64,000 bases of DNA from Solanum dulcamara (taxonomy: Eukaryota > Streptophyta > Magnoliopsida > Solanales > Solanaceae). This document shows positions 1-10,433 of the stretch, piece by piece; within the stretch, counting starts at the first letter, position 1, and each line of letters opens with the position of its first letter. Under the pieces are notes generated by a model, which had not been told where the DNA came from, searched no databases, and saw nothing but the letters and a program-made list of their open reading frames with translations. The position numbers and the translations under genes were made by a program. The stretch spans positions 37,561,793-37,625,792 of the forward strand of contig NC_077238.1 in the NCBI RefSeq assembly GCF_947179165.1, in the 5' to 3' direction.

Positions 1-804
1 CGATTGGGGTCCGACCTGGAACCCTGTTTACGTAACTGTCAACTACAGCCAAATTGAACTATGTATAACGTGATACTGCTCACAAAAACCTCAATGGGTT
101 AAAACTTTTTCATGTTCATATAGCCTCCTAGATATAGGAACCAAACACATGAACCCAGTGGGTGATAAAATATTCATACACGTGTGGCCTCTTTCATTTG
201 CATCATGTCATGAAAGGGGAAAGCCAGCCGAGAAGGTTGCCACAATATAATAGCTTTTACAATATATCGCATAGGCATAACCAAAATATACTCCTAAAAA
301 AACCACACACATATATCTACAGACCTCTAAGTATAGGAACGACAACATATAGCGGGACAGGACCCCCGTCGTACCCCTGCATAAACGAATATATACATCA
401 CAGGAGCAGTATTCAAATGCTAGGATCTAAAACAGTGAAGCACTTCCAACATAGCTGAGCGGAAATCCTAAGCTGGCAAATCTCCAAAATGAACATCTGT
501 ACCTGCGGGCATGAAACGCAGCCCCCCAAAGAAAGGGGGGTCAGTACGATATATGTACTGAGTATATAATCACAACATAACTAAGATAACAACTGAACTA
601 AGGATGCAGGAAACCCAGTATAACATTTAATAGGGTACTGTGTCTGCACCTCACAAAATAAAGTCATGTATACCATTATCACATACCGTATCTAGCCCGC
701 GCGGGGGACTCGGTGTTACAAACACATCATCTATCATGCTAGGTAAATATATGCCATTAACGTTGTGGGATGTATAGCTCGATCACTGTATATGGAAAGT
801 ACAT

Positions 805-1080
805 GCCGAGGAATGATGGCCCGATCTATGTATCATATAATAATGCCGAGGAATGACGGCCCGGTCCATATATCGTATAACAAAGCTGAGGTACGATGGC
901 CCGATCCATATAATGCATAATAATGCCGAGGTATGATGGCCCAATCCGCATAATGCATAATATTGTTCAGGTACAATGGCCCAATCCGTAGAATGCATAA
1001 TCTATGGTGGAACGTACGACTCGATCCTTACATAGCAAAATGTGTCGAGGTACGTTCGGCTCGATCCATATATATCATAA
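805..1080. repeat. 40-bp tandem repeat inside family A LTR, about 7 units
   Basis: Units start at 805, 845, 885, 925, 965, about 1005 and 1041, giving a 40-bp period. Each contains a core close to gaggnaygatggcccgatcc followed by an AT-rich tail. The minus LTR at about 18080-18300 carries fewer units of the same repeat, so copy number varies between LTR copies. Confidence 0.85.
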
Positions 1081-3043
1081 TGCATATACATGTACGTAAA
1101 ACTCTGTAAAATATCAAACATCCCACATATATCATCCTAAAGCACGTTTAAGAGCCCCTAGATATACGAGCTTACACATCCCAACACTATTCAACCTATA
1201 GGGGGCTTAAGGGTCATAGTTCAACTACTTCAAGGTCCTTATCATTCAAAAGTGGGTACAAGTCATGAGTTACATCTAGAATCTATAAATGGGGATATAT
1301 CCAAATCCATGTCCTATAGAACCTTTAGTCTAGTCTTTCTCGAAGCAGGAAAAGACAAGCTTTAGATGCAACACTTCTTATCACATGGAAGACTTGAAAA
1401 GTAATGACTCAACTTGTTACAGGAGTTCTAATCAGTAGGATCAGTAGGAAGTGAACAAGAGTCTTAACTCACCCTCAGAGTTTTAAGAGTGGAATAACTT
1501 CAAACTTCATATACATAATACTTACATCTAAGTCGTGCCAAAGGAGAGGAGGAATAACTTTACATACACTACGTCTCAGTATATAGAATACTTGAGGAAT
1601 GAAAGCTTAACTACTTTAAGAGTCTTAATATTCAATTGTGAACACGAATTATGAATCATGAATCATGTTCAGAGCTCATGAATAGAGTTACCCCAATCAT
1701 CATACAAATATCACTTGTCACTTAGATCTAACACATGCCCAAAAGAAAGAACAAATAGGCTCTACATATTTATACCAAAACATGCCAAAAGAAGGAATAG
1801 CTTTACATACCTTGTCTGAATTATTCCCTATCCTGCTTGCCTCGCCGTCCTTTGAACCTATTCAACATGAAAGTAGTATGAATATCAACCCCTTTTACTT
1901 TCCATCACCCTAGGTTACATCTTAGTATTAATGGAATCTATTTCCTTAGTTGTTTCCCCGACTAGTTCTATTATTCGCTAAGGTGTCGACAAAAATTGGC
2001 TAGCACCTCCCCTATAATATGCCCTATCCAAATTTCCAATTAGGTCCCTAAGACCTACAGCCAACCAACCATAACAACTTTCATCAATTCACACCAACAA
2101 TATACAACATAAACTCCAAATGACTTATTCAAAAATACGGTAGGACAATAGGGCGTCTAGCCTTTATTTTGTAACGCCTTTCATTATACGCAATGAGGGG
2201 TCGTGTGGCTGCAACCAGCCGCATACACACCCCTTTTAGAATGAATTTAGGCCCTGCAACAATACATTACACCCCTGCAGCAACAACTTACAAGAACGAC
2301 ACTTTATTTCGACGATAATTCACTTCTAGCGACTCCAATTTAGTTTATTTCGGGCGTCAAACATATTTATCATATTTTCACATTTCCAGCCACTTACACA
2401 ATGTATAATACCCTCTATAACAACACCATAAAATCCAATTTAAAAGGAAAGGCCTTACCTTATGTTAAACTTGTCAAACTCACCAAAACTATCCAAAACG
2501 TGAAATCTGGACAGCCCACTGTCTTATATTGTCGCTTAGTTTCGGAGGGGTAATTGAGGGAAACAGGATTTTTGGCCTCAATGAAAGTTATATACATGTG
2601 TATCAAGGTCGCAAACAATTTTTAATTACCCCTACAACAATTTTGTACGAAAATATATGACCAAAATACTCACAGCTGTCCGTGTAGGATTTCCAAAACA
2701 TAATCTGGGCAGCAGCTCCCCCATGCTTCACCACCAATTTTCGAGCATATAAAAGCAAAAATGGGTTGTAGAGTCTAAATTAAAGTTATATACCTATGAA
2801 ATATCTTTCCAAAACATCTTGAATCACTTAAAACTAAGCCTTACACAAGGAGTTATACTCGTTGTACTAACAGCAGTTTAATTCAAAAATGGGTCTGTTC
2901 CCTAGCATTTTCTCTTTAAGCTTCTCTTAGTTTTCCAAGTGTAGAACTGAAAATATGGTTCCGTGACACGTGTCAAGCCCTTATTGGGCCACAAATCCAT
3001 ACCTAGCCTCCAAGGCTGCCATGTGGTAGTGTGGCACCCACCT

Positions 3044-3066
3044 CAAGTAGGTGTGTCACCTACTTG
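3044..3066. repeat. Short perfect palindrome in LTR upstream region
   Basis: CAAGTAGGTG, spacer tgt, CACCTACTTG: two 10-bp perfect arms. Related half-sites follow to about 3130. Every promoter-bearing A LTR in the window has the same motif cluster, for example 57100-57122. Confidence 0.8.
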
Positions 3067-3474
3067 GTCCAAGTAGGTACATCACCTACTTAGTCAAAGT
3101 AGGTTCATCACCTGCTTGCTTCTGAGTAGGTGCTACGCCTCCTTCCGCCTCTCCCATGGGTTCGTAATCTCATCTTACTTTAAGAGCCCATGTAATCCTT
3201 GCTACGTAAGCTCAACATGTACTCTAGTGGCTTAGTTATGTAAGTCGTCCAAGTTGGTAGCTTACGTAAGTAAGTCGAGTCCTACGACTCATTTCTCAGC
3301 CTCCAATTCATTTCAAATCCTTATAGACCTATTTCCAACCTTCACTCTCAAAGGGCATCACGTTTTTCCTTCCTTAGAGTTATTTAATCATATTATAGAT
3401 AATCTGGGTCACGGGACATCTTTCAAGAAGCTTAAGAAGACGTTCTGAAGCATAAAGGTACGGGGTATAACATT

Positions 3475-3828
3475 GGTTGTGTATTGATGCAATATGGTAA
3501 GGTAATATTCTATGCTTCTAGGAAACTTAAGGTTCATGAATGGAACTATCTAACCCATGATCTTGTACTAGCAATGGTTGTGTTTTCTTTGAAAATGTAG
3601 AGGCACTATCTTTTTGGTGTCCATGTGGATATGTTCACCGACCACAAGAGTTTACAATATGTGTTTAAGCAAAATTACTTGAACCTTCCGCAAAGGAGAT
3701 GACTTGAATTATTAAAGGAATATACTATGAGAGTGTTGTATCATCCGGTCAAAGCTAATGTGGTTACCGATGCACTAATTAGATTGTCCAGCAATAGTGT
3801 GGCATATGTTGAAGAAGATAAGAAATAA
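3475..3828 (+). pseudogene. Ty3/gypsy RNase H domain fragment (pol)
   Basis: Starting at GGT 3475 the frame reads [17 protein letters not shown], then FTDHKSLQYVF, then HPVKANVVTDAL, which is the order seen in gypsy RNase H. The reverse transcriptase that should precede it is absent; the minus-strand A LTR ends two bases upstream, so that insertion or a later deletion removed the 5' part. Two in-frame stops replace conserved tryptophans: TAG in KM*RHYLFG and TGA in RR*LELL. Both are G-to-A changes of TGG, the pattern left by deamination of methylated cytosine on the other strand. The frame continues into the integrase entry downstream. Confidence 0.85.
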
Positions 3829-5010
3829 TTGATTAAAGATGTTCATAGATTGGCACATTTAGGTGTGCATTTGGTTGATTCTAATGATGGAGGCGTTCTA
3901 GTTCATAATGGTTCGAAAATGTCTCTTGTAGTGGATATTAAGGCCAAGCAGGACCAAGATCCAATGTTGATTGAGTTAAAGAAGTCGGTTACCAAAAAAT
4001 ACTTTGAGGCTTTCTCCCAAGGGGGAGATGGTGTGCTACGTTACCAAGGTCGTTTGTGTGTGCCTAATATTGATTGGTTGAGAGAGTTGATATTGAATGA
4101 GGCCCATAGTTTAATATATTCAATTCATCTAGGTTCCACCAAGATGTATTATGACTTAAGAGAAGTTTATTGGTTTAATGGCATAAAGAATAACATAGCA
4201 GAGTTTGTAGCTACGTGTCCAATTTGCGAACAAGTTAAAGTTGAACATCAAATACTGGGAGGTCTAGCCTAAGACATTGAAATTTCTTCTTGAAAGTGGG
4301 AAGCTATAAATATAGAATTTGTAATAGATTTGCCTCATATTAAGAAGCTACATGATTCTATTTGGGTTGTTGTAGATTGGATGACCAAATCGGCTCATTT
4401 TCTACCGGTTAAGACTTCATACGGTGCCGAAGATTATGCTAAGTTGTATGTTCATGAATTGGTAAGACTTCATGGTGTGCCCTTGTCCATCATATCGAAT
4501 CGAGGTACACAATTCACTTCACATTTTTGGAAGTTATTTCAAAGGAATCTCGATACAAAGGTGAAGTTAAGTACCATTTTTCATCCTCAAACCTACGATC
4601 AAGACGAAAAAATAATCCAAACTTTAGAGGATATGTTAAGGGCGTGTGTTATCAATTTTAAAGAAAGTTGGGATAAACATTTTCCATTTATTGAGTTTGC
4701 CTATAATAGTTATCGTTATAGCATCCAAGTGGCTCCTTTCAAAGAATTGTATGGGAGGAAATATAGATCCCCGGTGGGATGGTTTGAAGTTGGTATGATG
4801 GCCTTGATTGGTCCAGATTTGGTTATCGATGCTATGGAGAAGGTAAGACTCATTAGGGAGAGATTAAAGATGGCTCAAAGTCGTCAAAAGTGTTATTCTG
4901 ATGTTTGGGAAAGAGAGCTTAAATTTGAAGTGGATGATTGGGTTTATTTGAAGGTTTCACCCATGAAGGGTGTAATGAGTTTTCAACACTTCGACGATCT
5001 AAAGAAATGA
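3829..5010 (+). pseudogene. Ty3/gypsy integrase fragment (pol)
   Basis: The same frame as the RNase H fragment continues. Residues from 3829 give an HHCC zinc-binding domain (EAHSLIYSIH ... CPICEQVK), ending at a TAA at 4270-4272. After a second stop (TGA where WKWE is expected, about 4291) the catalytic core runs from 4330 to 5010. The first Asp is in VVVDWMTKSAHF. The second catalytic Asp is changed to Asn (SIISNRGTQFTS), and the Glu is kept in QDEKIIQTLED. The C-terminal part KVSPMKGVM is followed by a stop, and the chromodomain end is missing. The protein would join retroelement cDNA to the host chromosome; this copy is dead. The next DNA is a family E LTR fragment, probably the same element's 3' LTR after a deletion. 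Confidence 0.88.
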
Positions 5011-6577
5011 ACCTGTCGGGTTAAATTTAATAAAGGGTAATTGTGTTTTTCCAAAGTTTGGTTCAATAAACCTAGACACTTTTATGGCCAAGTTCAAAGT
5101 CTATAAATATTCAATCCTTCAAATTCCCCTTTTATTCAATTCATTCTCCTAAGTTCCAAAACGAGGGACTTTGATTTATTTTGGATCCAGGGAGTTTGAG
5201 CATTCTTTACCTTAGCCTTCTCTTTTATCCTTACATATTTTAAAAACCAGTAAGGTGCACGACAATTCTGCATCGCGGACTTGCTTGCCTCTGCGCCGCG
5301 GACCTGGTGTGGGTTTTTTCGGATGAATTTAGTTTTTAGCAAGGGCACTTTAGACTTTTCTCTAATTGTTAGCTAATGAATCTAGACGTTTTTAGGACCT
5401 AATTCAACTTTATAAATTAACTTAAACCCCTAATTCTATTCATTCTTCTATAATTGACCTACTCAAATATATCTCTCTCTACAAAAGACGTTCAAGGGCT
5501 CCATTGAAGACTTCAAGTAAATTCACTCAAGCTCTCCATCAAAACTCTAATGTTCTTCCAAATTGATTGGTGTTCTCACTTAAGGTATGTGGGTATTGAC
5601 TCATGGATCCTTTCATCCATGAAGCCCAATCAACTTCTCAAGATTTTCTTTCAAATTAAAGTATGGTATTTCATGAGTTTTATGATCTCTGTTCATATTA
5701 CATGAATTATGATTCAAAGTATGATCCTGATTCTATTTTGATATAAATTGATGGTTATTGCATTAAATTGAAGAGTTTTTCCATTAATTCTCTTATTTTA
5801 ATCTCTAGGGTTCATGATGTAAATTATGAGTATTTGAATTATACTTCCAAGGGATATTATCTATATGAATTATGTATGGGATGATATAAAGTTTATGATC
5901 ATGCATGTTTTCAAGTCAATTTCATGATTTTTAAGTCATTGATCATGCATTCATGTCTTACCCTAATTTCAAGTATAAGTTATTATCAAGAATTTCCAAG
6001 TATAAATTATGATTATGTATTTCAATTATGATTATGAACTATAAGTATGTTTTGAATGATGATTTTCATGCATGTTATGAAGTAAGGTGACTTAGGGCCC
6101 TATTTGGGGACATAAGGCCTAACTATACGAATTATGCAAGTATGATTGTAATGATGAAAGGAAAATTTTCACATTACAAGTATGTTATGAAAATAAGCTA
6201 CTCTAAGATTTCAAACCTATGATCATGACTATGATATATGAAATTATGATTTCTATGCTATGCATGTATTCCATGGGATTTGACTTAGCACCGAGTGGAC
6301 TTGAGGTGGGGTCCCTACTAAAAGACCTAGTAGCAATCTCATATCTCTTGAACTACGTGCCACCATAGGTACAAAGGGATTAGAGGCAAATACCTAACTC
6401 TCTAAGAGGTGAGTACCCAAAATATCACGTCTTAGAGATGAGTACTAGAGTATAACAACTAGGAGTGAGTACCGAGTTCACATAACCGCTTAGTGGATCC
6501 ACTTAGGCATATAAGAGTCTACCTTGGTAAGTAGTCTCCCCCTTTCCTCCGATGTAGAGGAAATATTAGGATTTCAT
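5011..6577 (+). mobile_element. Family E LTR fragment, truncated at both ends
   Basis: The stretch aaagggtaattgtg ... cctagacacttttatggcc matches in reverse complement the minus-strand LTR that ends at 51097. The block taccttggtaagtagtctcc near 6530 also matches the complement of 50,340. The LTR start (TGTAAGACCC) is missing, lost together with the pol C-terminus and PPT. The 3' part is cut at 6578 by the minus-strand A element. Inside are AT-rich runs rich in atgatt/tatga words and a block with a repeated gagtac motif (about 6390-6480). No coding function was seen. Confidence 0.7.
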
Positions 6578-6782
6578 TATCACGACCCAACCCCGTAGGC
6601 CGCAACTGGGGTCCGACCTAGCCCTCGTATACATACCTATCAGCTACACTTAAGTTGAACCGTGTGTGATGTGATACTATACACAAAAACCTCAATTGTT
6701 TAAAATTTTCTCATATACATGTAGCCTCTTTCATTCGTATCATATCATAAAAGGGAACGCGAGCCGATGAGGCTGCCATAGC
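6578..6782 (-). mobile_element. 3' LTR of minus-strand A element, outer piece
   Basis: These 205 bp start at tatcacgacccaacccc and stop at gaggctgccatagc, where the plus-strand A element begins. The remainder of this LTR resumes at 17560 (ataaaaacgtttacaac). The uninterrupted order, gttgccatagcataaaaacg, can be read at about 27030 in the other LTR of the same element. Confidence 0.9.
6778..6782. repeat. Target-site duplication, left copy (ATAGC)
   Basis: ATAGC directly precedes the LTR start TGTTACACC at 6783. The identical pentamer is at 17555-17559 immediately after the right LTR. Confidence 0.95.
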
Positions 6783-7127
6783 TGTTACACCCCGCACTCT
6801 TGAGCTCGGAACGTCTTCTTAAGTTCCTTAGACACTATCATGTGAGCCGGATAAGCTACGACACTATCAAACAACTCTAAGGAAAGAAGATTGTGATACC
6901 TCGCGAGAAGGGAGGTTGGAGATAGAGTCATAAGAATCTGGAAAGAGTTGGAGGCTAAGAAATGAGTCATAGGACTCGATTTACCTACGTAATACACTAA
7001 GTTAAGAGTCTTATACACTTAAGTTGCTTAAGGATATACCAAGCTTATGTAGTTCGGATTACATGAGCTCTTAAAGTAAGACGAGATTACGAACCCGCGA
7101 GGAAGGGAAAAAGACGACGCGTGGAAG

Positions 7128-7337
7128 CCAATGGAGGAGCGACACGTGGCAGAACCTCAAGCAAGCAGGTGATGCACCTACTTAGGTTCAAGTAGGTGAT
7201 GCAGCTGCTTGGGGGAGGTGGACCCCGCTCCACGTGGCAGCCCCTAATTGGCAGCATGACACGGTGGCCAATCATGGCTTGACACGTGTCATCCTTAGGG
7301 GATGACACGTGTCACCCCTTGGGACCACCTATATAAG
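7128..7337 (+). promoter_or_regulatory. LTR promoter: four G-boxes, CCAAT, TATA box
   Basis: CACGTG cores lie at 7143, 7231, 7283 and 7306. The first lies in ACACGTGGC, a canonical ABRE/G-box. CCAAT motifs occur at about 7128 and 7268. A TATA box, TATATAAG, is at 7330-7337, so transcription would start roughly 30 bp downstream. CAAGNAGGTG/CACCTACTT half-sites lie between the first two G-boxes. The right LTR keeps TATA at 14698-14705 but has lost the first G-box (catgtg). G-boxes bind bZIP and bHLH factors in plants; inducibility of this LTR by stress or ABA is inference. Confidence 0.72.
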
Positions 7338-9102
7338 TTGATATGTATCCTAATTACTTCAGTTCATTAACAAATTTCCAGCAGCAACGTGAGAAAATAA
7401 ACCCTAAGAACTAAGGAGAAAATTTCGACGGCTTGGGACAAAAAAATAGGTAGGTCCCGTTTTCGTTCCGAAATTAATTAATTAGCGTATACTAAGATGA
7501 TATGGAAGTATTAGTAGTACAAAATTAGGAGTTGTTGCAGCAAAAATCGGACAGCAAGCTGCCACAACGATTCAGCATGTGAAAACAATTCCGAGGAGCG
7601 ATTTCGGCGAGTTCTAGCCAATTTCGGGAAAGGTAAGTTCTTCCCCTCTAATTTGAAGTTTATGATATTAAATTATGGTGTATTGCACACCTTAGGAGCT
7701 GATGGAAGTTGGGGAAAAGGTTTGAAAAGTTCAGCGTTCGGAATAAACGAATTTGGAATCGCTATAGTTAAGTTGTTGTCGAAATAAGGTGTTGTACGCG
7801 TAGGGGCTGATGCTGGTTGTGTTGTGGAGTTTTGCAGGGTCTAAAAGTTATCTAAATGAGGTGTGGGAGCTTCTGTTTTCATCCACATGACCCTCCTCTT
7901 TGCAATTAAAGAATTCGCGAAAGAAAGATTAAAGACTCTAGTTTTGGTATCTTAGATTCGAGTTAATTGTCGGGGGTTTATATTGTGTAATTTTGGTCGT
8001 AATATGTATATGTATGGGTTGGTGGTTGCATTTTTGGTTGGATTCAGGTGCTAAGGACATGGTTGGGAATTCGGATAGGGCACATTATAGGGGAGGTGCT
8101 GCCCGATTTTCGTTAACATCCTAACTAGTTAAGGAACTAGCCGAGAAGGCGAGCGAAGGGATGAATGTTATGAATACTCGTGGGTAGTCTAAGTTGCTGA
8201 AAAGTCCAAGGTTGTTAATACTTACATTACTTCCATGTTAAATAGGTTTCGAGGACAACGATGTGTACGTGATTAAGAGAAGTCCATACAAGGTATGTGA
8301 AGCTTTCCTTTGGCGTGTTTTTGGAATAGATATGTAGAACTATTCTTCTTTTCTTTTGGCATGTCTTAGATATAAGTTATGAATGATATGTATACGATAA
8401 TTGGGATTCAATCCATTCGTAAAGCCCTGAGTATGAGTCGAGACTCTTGTTTACTTCTTGGTATTAGAACTTCTGCAATAGCTGAGTCATTGCCTTTTTG
8501 TCTTCTATGTGATGAAAACTAGTACATGTAAAGCCTATTTCTTCTCTCCTTTGGAATGGCTTAACTTTAAGTGAAATGGTATATGATATAGGTTTAGAGG
8601 TAATTCCATTTATGAGCTTTGATTGTAACTCGTGACTTGTAGTCACTCTTGAACATTAAGAGTCTGAAAGTAGTCAAACTACTATTCTCGAGCCTGCTAT
8701 ATAATGAATAGAAAGTAGAGGTACCAGCTCCTCTTTTTAGAAGCTCTGAAATGATAAATGTCGTTGATTGCATGAGTTGAGTCTTTGACTAGATAAATTG
8801 TGTTTCTGATTGCATAGACTATATTTCTGATTGCATGAATTATGTGGCATTATTTTGATGCATGTTTGTGATCCCTGAAGCCCCAACTGATATAAGCCCT
8901 AATGACATCTAAAGGGATACCTCGGATAACTACTCCCCCAGTCTTCAGGTGACGGTTCACTTGACTGTTTCATCAAGTCTTAGATAATGACTTAGTTGCA
9001 TATGGTTTCTCACTACTCTACTCATGCATACTGTAACCCATCCTTCCTCGAGTCCCATGATGGGCCGGGATATGTTATCGTACACAGTGTTACTGCTTCT
9101 TT

Positions 9103-9360
9103 CACCGCGTCTCGGGCTGGATGGGTATAGTTCCACGCACGAGGAGACAATGTCGTACGTGAGGTATGATATATGTTATATGTTATGACGATACGATTAT
9201 TCACCGAGTCCCGGGTCGGCAGTAATATGATAGTATATGTGGTGAAATAAGGAAGGAACACCGAGTCCCTCTTTAGAGGGCCGGGTACATATGTATATTA
9301 TGATGGTACGCTATAGACGTACACCACTCCATTCACCGAGTCCCTCGCTAAAGGGCCGGA
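9103..9360. repeat. Irregular CACCGAG repeats with stem-forming arms in LTR
   Basis: The motif caccgagtccc (first copy caccgcgtctc) starts at 9103, 9202, 9259 and 9334, each time followed by a complementary gggccgg. For example, ccctctttagagggccggg can fold on itself. The right LTR and the solo LTR at 22041 carry the same set, and the minus LTRs carry the related 40-bp repeat in complement. Confidence 0.65.
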
Positions 9361-10234
9361 TACTTTATGTAGGCATGCATATGAGATTAAAGCAATACAT
9401 TGTGACCCTGAGCCCCATAGTGAACCGGGTATAATACGATGATATACATGATAAGATGATACCGTATACGATGGTATGATACCGTATACGATGATATGAT
9501 GAAATGAAATGCATTATGACATGATGATTTGTGATTATGAAGTAATGATAATGACACTAAGTTCACTAGAGGGCCGGGCACAGTATATGATGGTGTATAG
9601 GATCACGTGTCCTAAGGTACAGGTACAGTAAATTGTTAATTGTTATACTTATCCCCTGCATCCCTATTTCAGTTATGATCTCAGTTACGATATGTTATGC
9701 TTTACATACTCAGTACATATATCGTACTGACCCCCCTTTTCTTGGGGGGGCTGCATTTCATGCCCGCAGGTACAAATGTTTATTCTGGAGATCTATCAGC
9801 ATAGGAGTTCCTCTCAGCTGTGTCGGAAGTGCTTCACTGTTCTGGAGCCTAAATTTTGATGCTGGTCACTTAATGTATATATTTGTACATTCAGGGGTAC
9901 GGCGGGGGTCTTGTCCCGCCATATGTTGTTGTTACTATTCTTAGAGGTCTGTAGACATATGTATATGTGGGTTGTTTGTGAGTTAGTTTCGATGTTGCCT
10001 ATTCGATATGTTGTGAATGTTTTTGTTATAGCAGCCTTGTCGGCTCGCATGCCCTTTCATAATATGAAACAAATAAAAGAGGCTATATGTACATGAAAAG
10101 GTTTTAAACTATTGGGGTTTTTGTATATAGTATCACATCACACACAGTTCAACTTAAGTGTAGTTGATAAATACGCATGAGAGGGTCCAGGTCGGAATCC
10201 AATTGCGGCCTACGGGGTTGGGTCGTGACAGAAG

Positions 10235-10246
10235 TGGTATCAGAGC
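10235..10246 (+). other. Primer-binding site (tRNA-iMet)
   Basis: TGGTATCAGAGC, complementary to the 3' end of initiator methionine tRNA, begins four bases after the 5' LTR end. This is where minus-strand cDNA synthesis would be primed. Confidence 0.95.
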
Positions 10247-10433
10247 AGTTCGTCCTTGGAGTGTCTACAGACCGTGTCTAGTAGAGTCTTGTTTATCGGT
10301 GTGTTGTGCACCACATCTATAGACAGGAGGCTACAGAACAATTAGGATGTTACTTTCTTTCAGATCTAAGATCGTGCGGTAGAGCTATGTTATTAAGATG
10401 ATCCCTCACTAATGTACTATTATGTTTGCAGCA

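Larger units (their letters stand above)
1..3472 (-). mobile_element. Family A LTR, minus strand, cut by window start
   Basis: The stretch begins a few bases inside a gypsy-type LTR (gtccgacctgg follows the usual tgtcacgaccc terminus, which lies outside the window) and ends at ggggtataaca at 3472, the complement of the TGTTATACCCC start. The order of sub-blocks matches the minus-strand LTRs at 17560-20547 and 54188-57527. The bases after 3472 are plus-strand RNase H coding sequence, not a pyrimidine-rich PPT complement, so this is a solo LTR or the 5' LTR of an element lying left of the window. Short ORFs inside it are not genes; one of 71 codons is only the translation of a 40-bp tandem repeat. 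Confidence 0.85.
6783..10230 (+). mobile_element. 5' LTR of complete A element
   Basis: Starts tgttacaccccgcactc and ends ggttgggtcgtgaca, directly followed by the PBS. It holds a promoter block at 7128-7337, an internal set of hairpin-like caccgagtccct...agggccgg repeats near 9100-9360, and a terminal region with tgtatgtacat-type words. No gene is contained. Confidence 0.93.

Noticed and set aside
783..998. 71-codon minus-strand ORF with repeated GHHxxA/WIGPS-like units, resembling a repeat protein
   Set aside because: It is the translation of the 40-bp tandem array in the LTR; the other copies change frame and copy number.
805..1080. Regularly spaced repeats considered as a CRISPR-like array
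   Set aside because: There are no unique spacers: the whole 40-bp unit repeats with drift, and the context is a plant LTR.
6785..7018. 77-codon minus-strand ORF conserved in three places (6785, 14153, 22043)
   Set aside because: Conserved only because it lies in the first 240 bp of each A LTR. It spans the LTR start and has no domain, so conservation reflects copy number, not coding.
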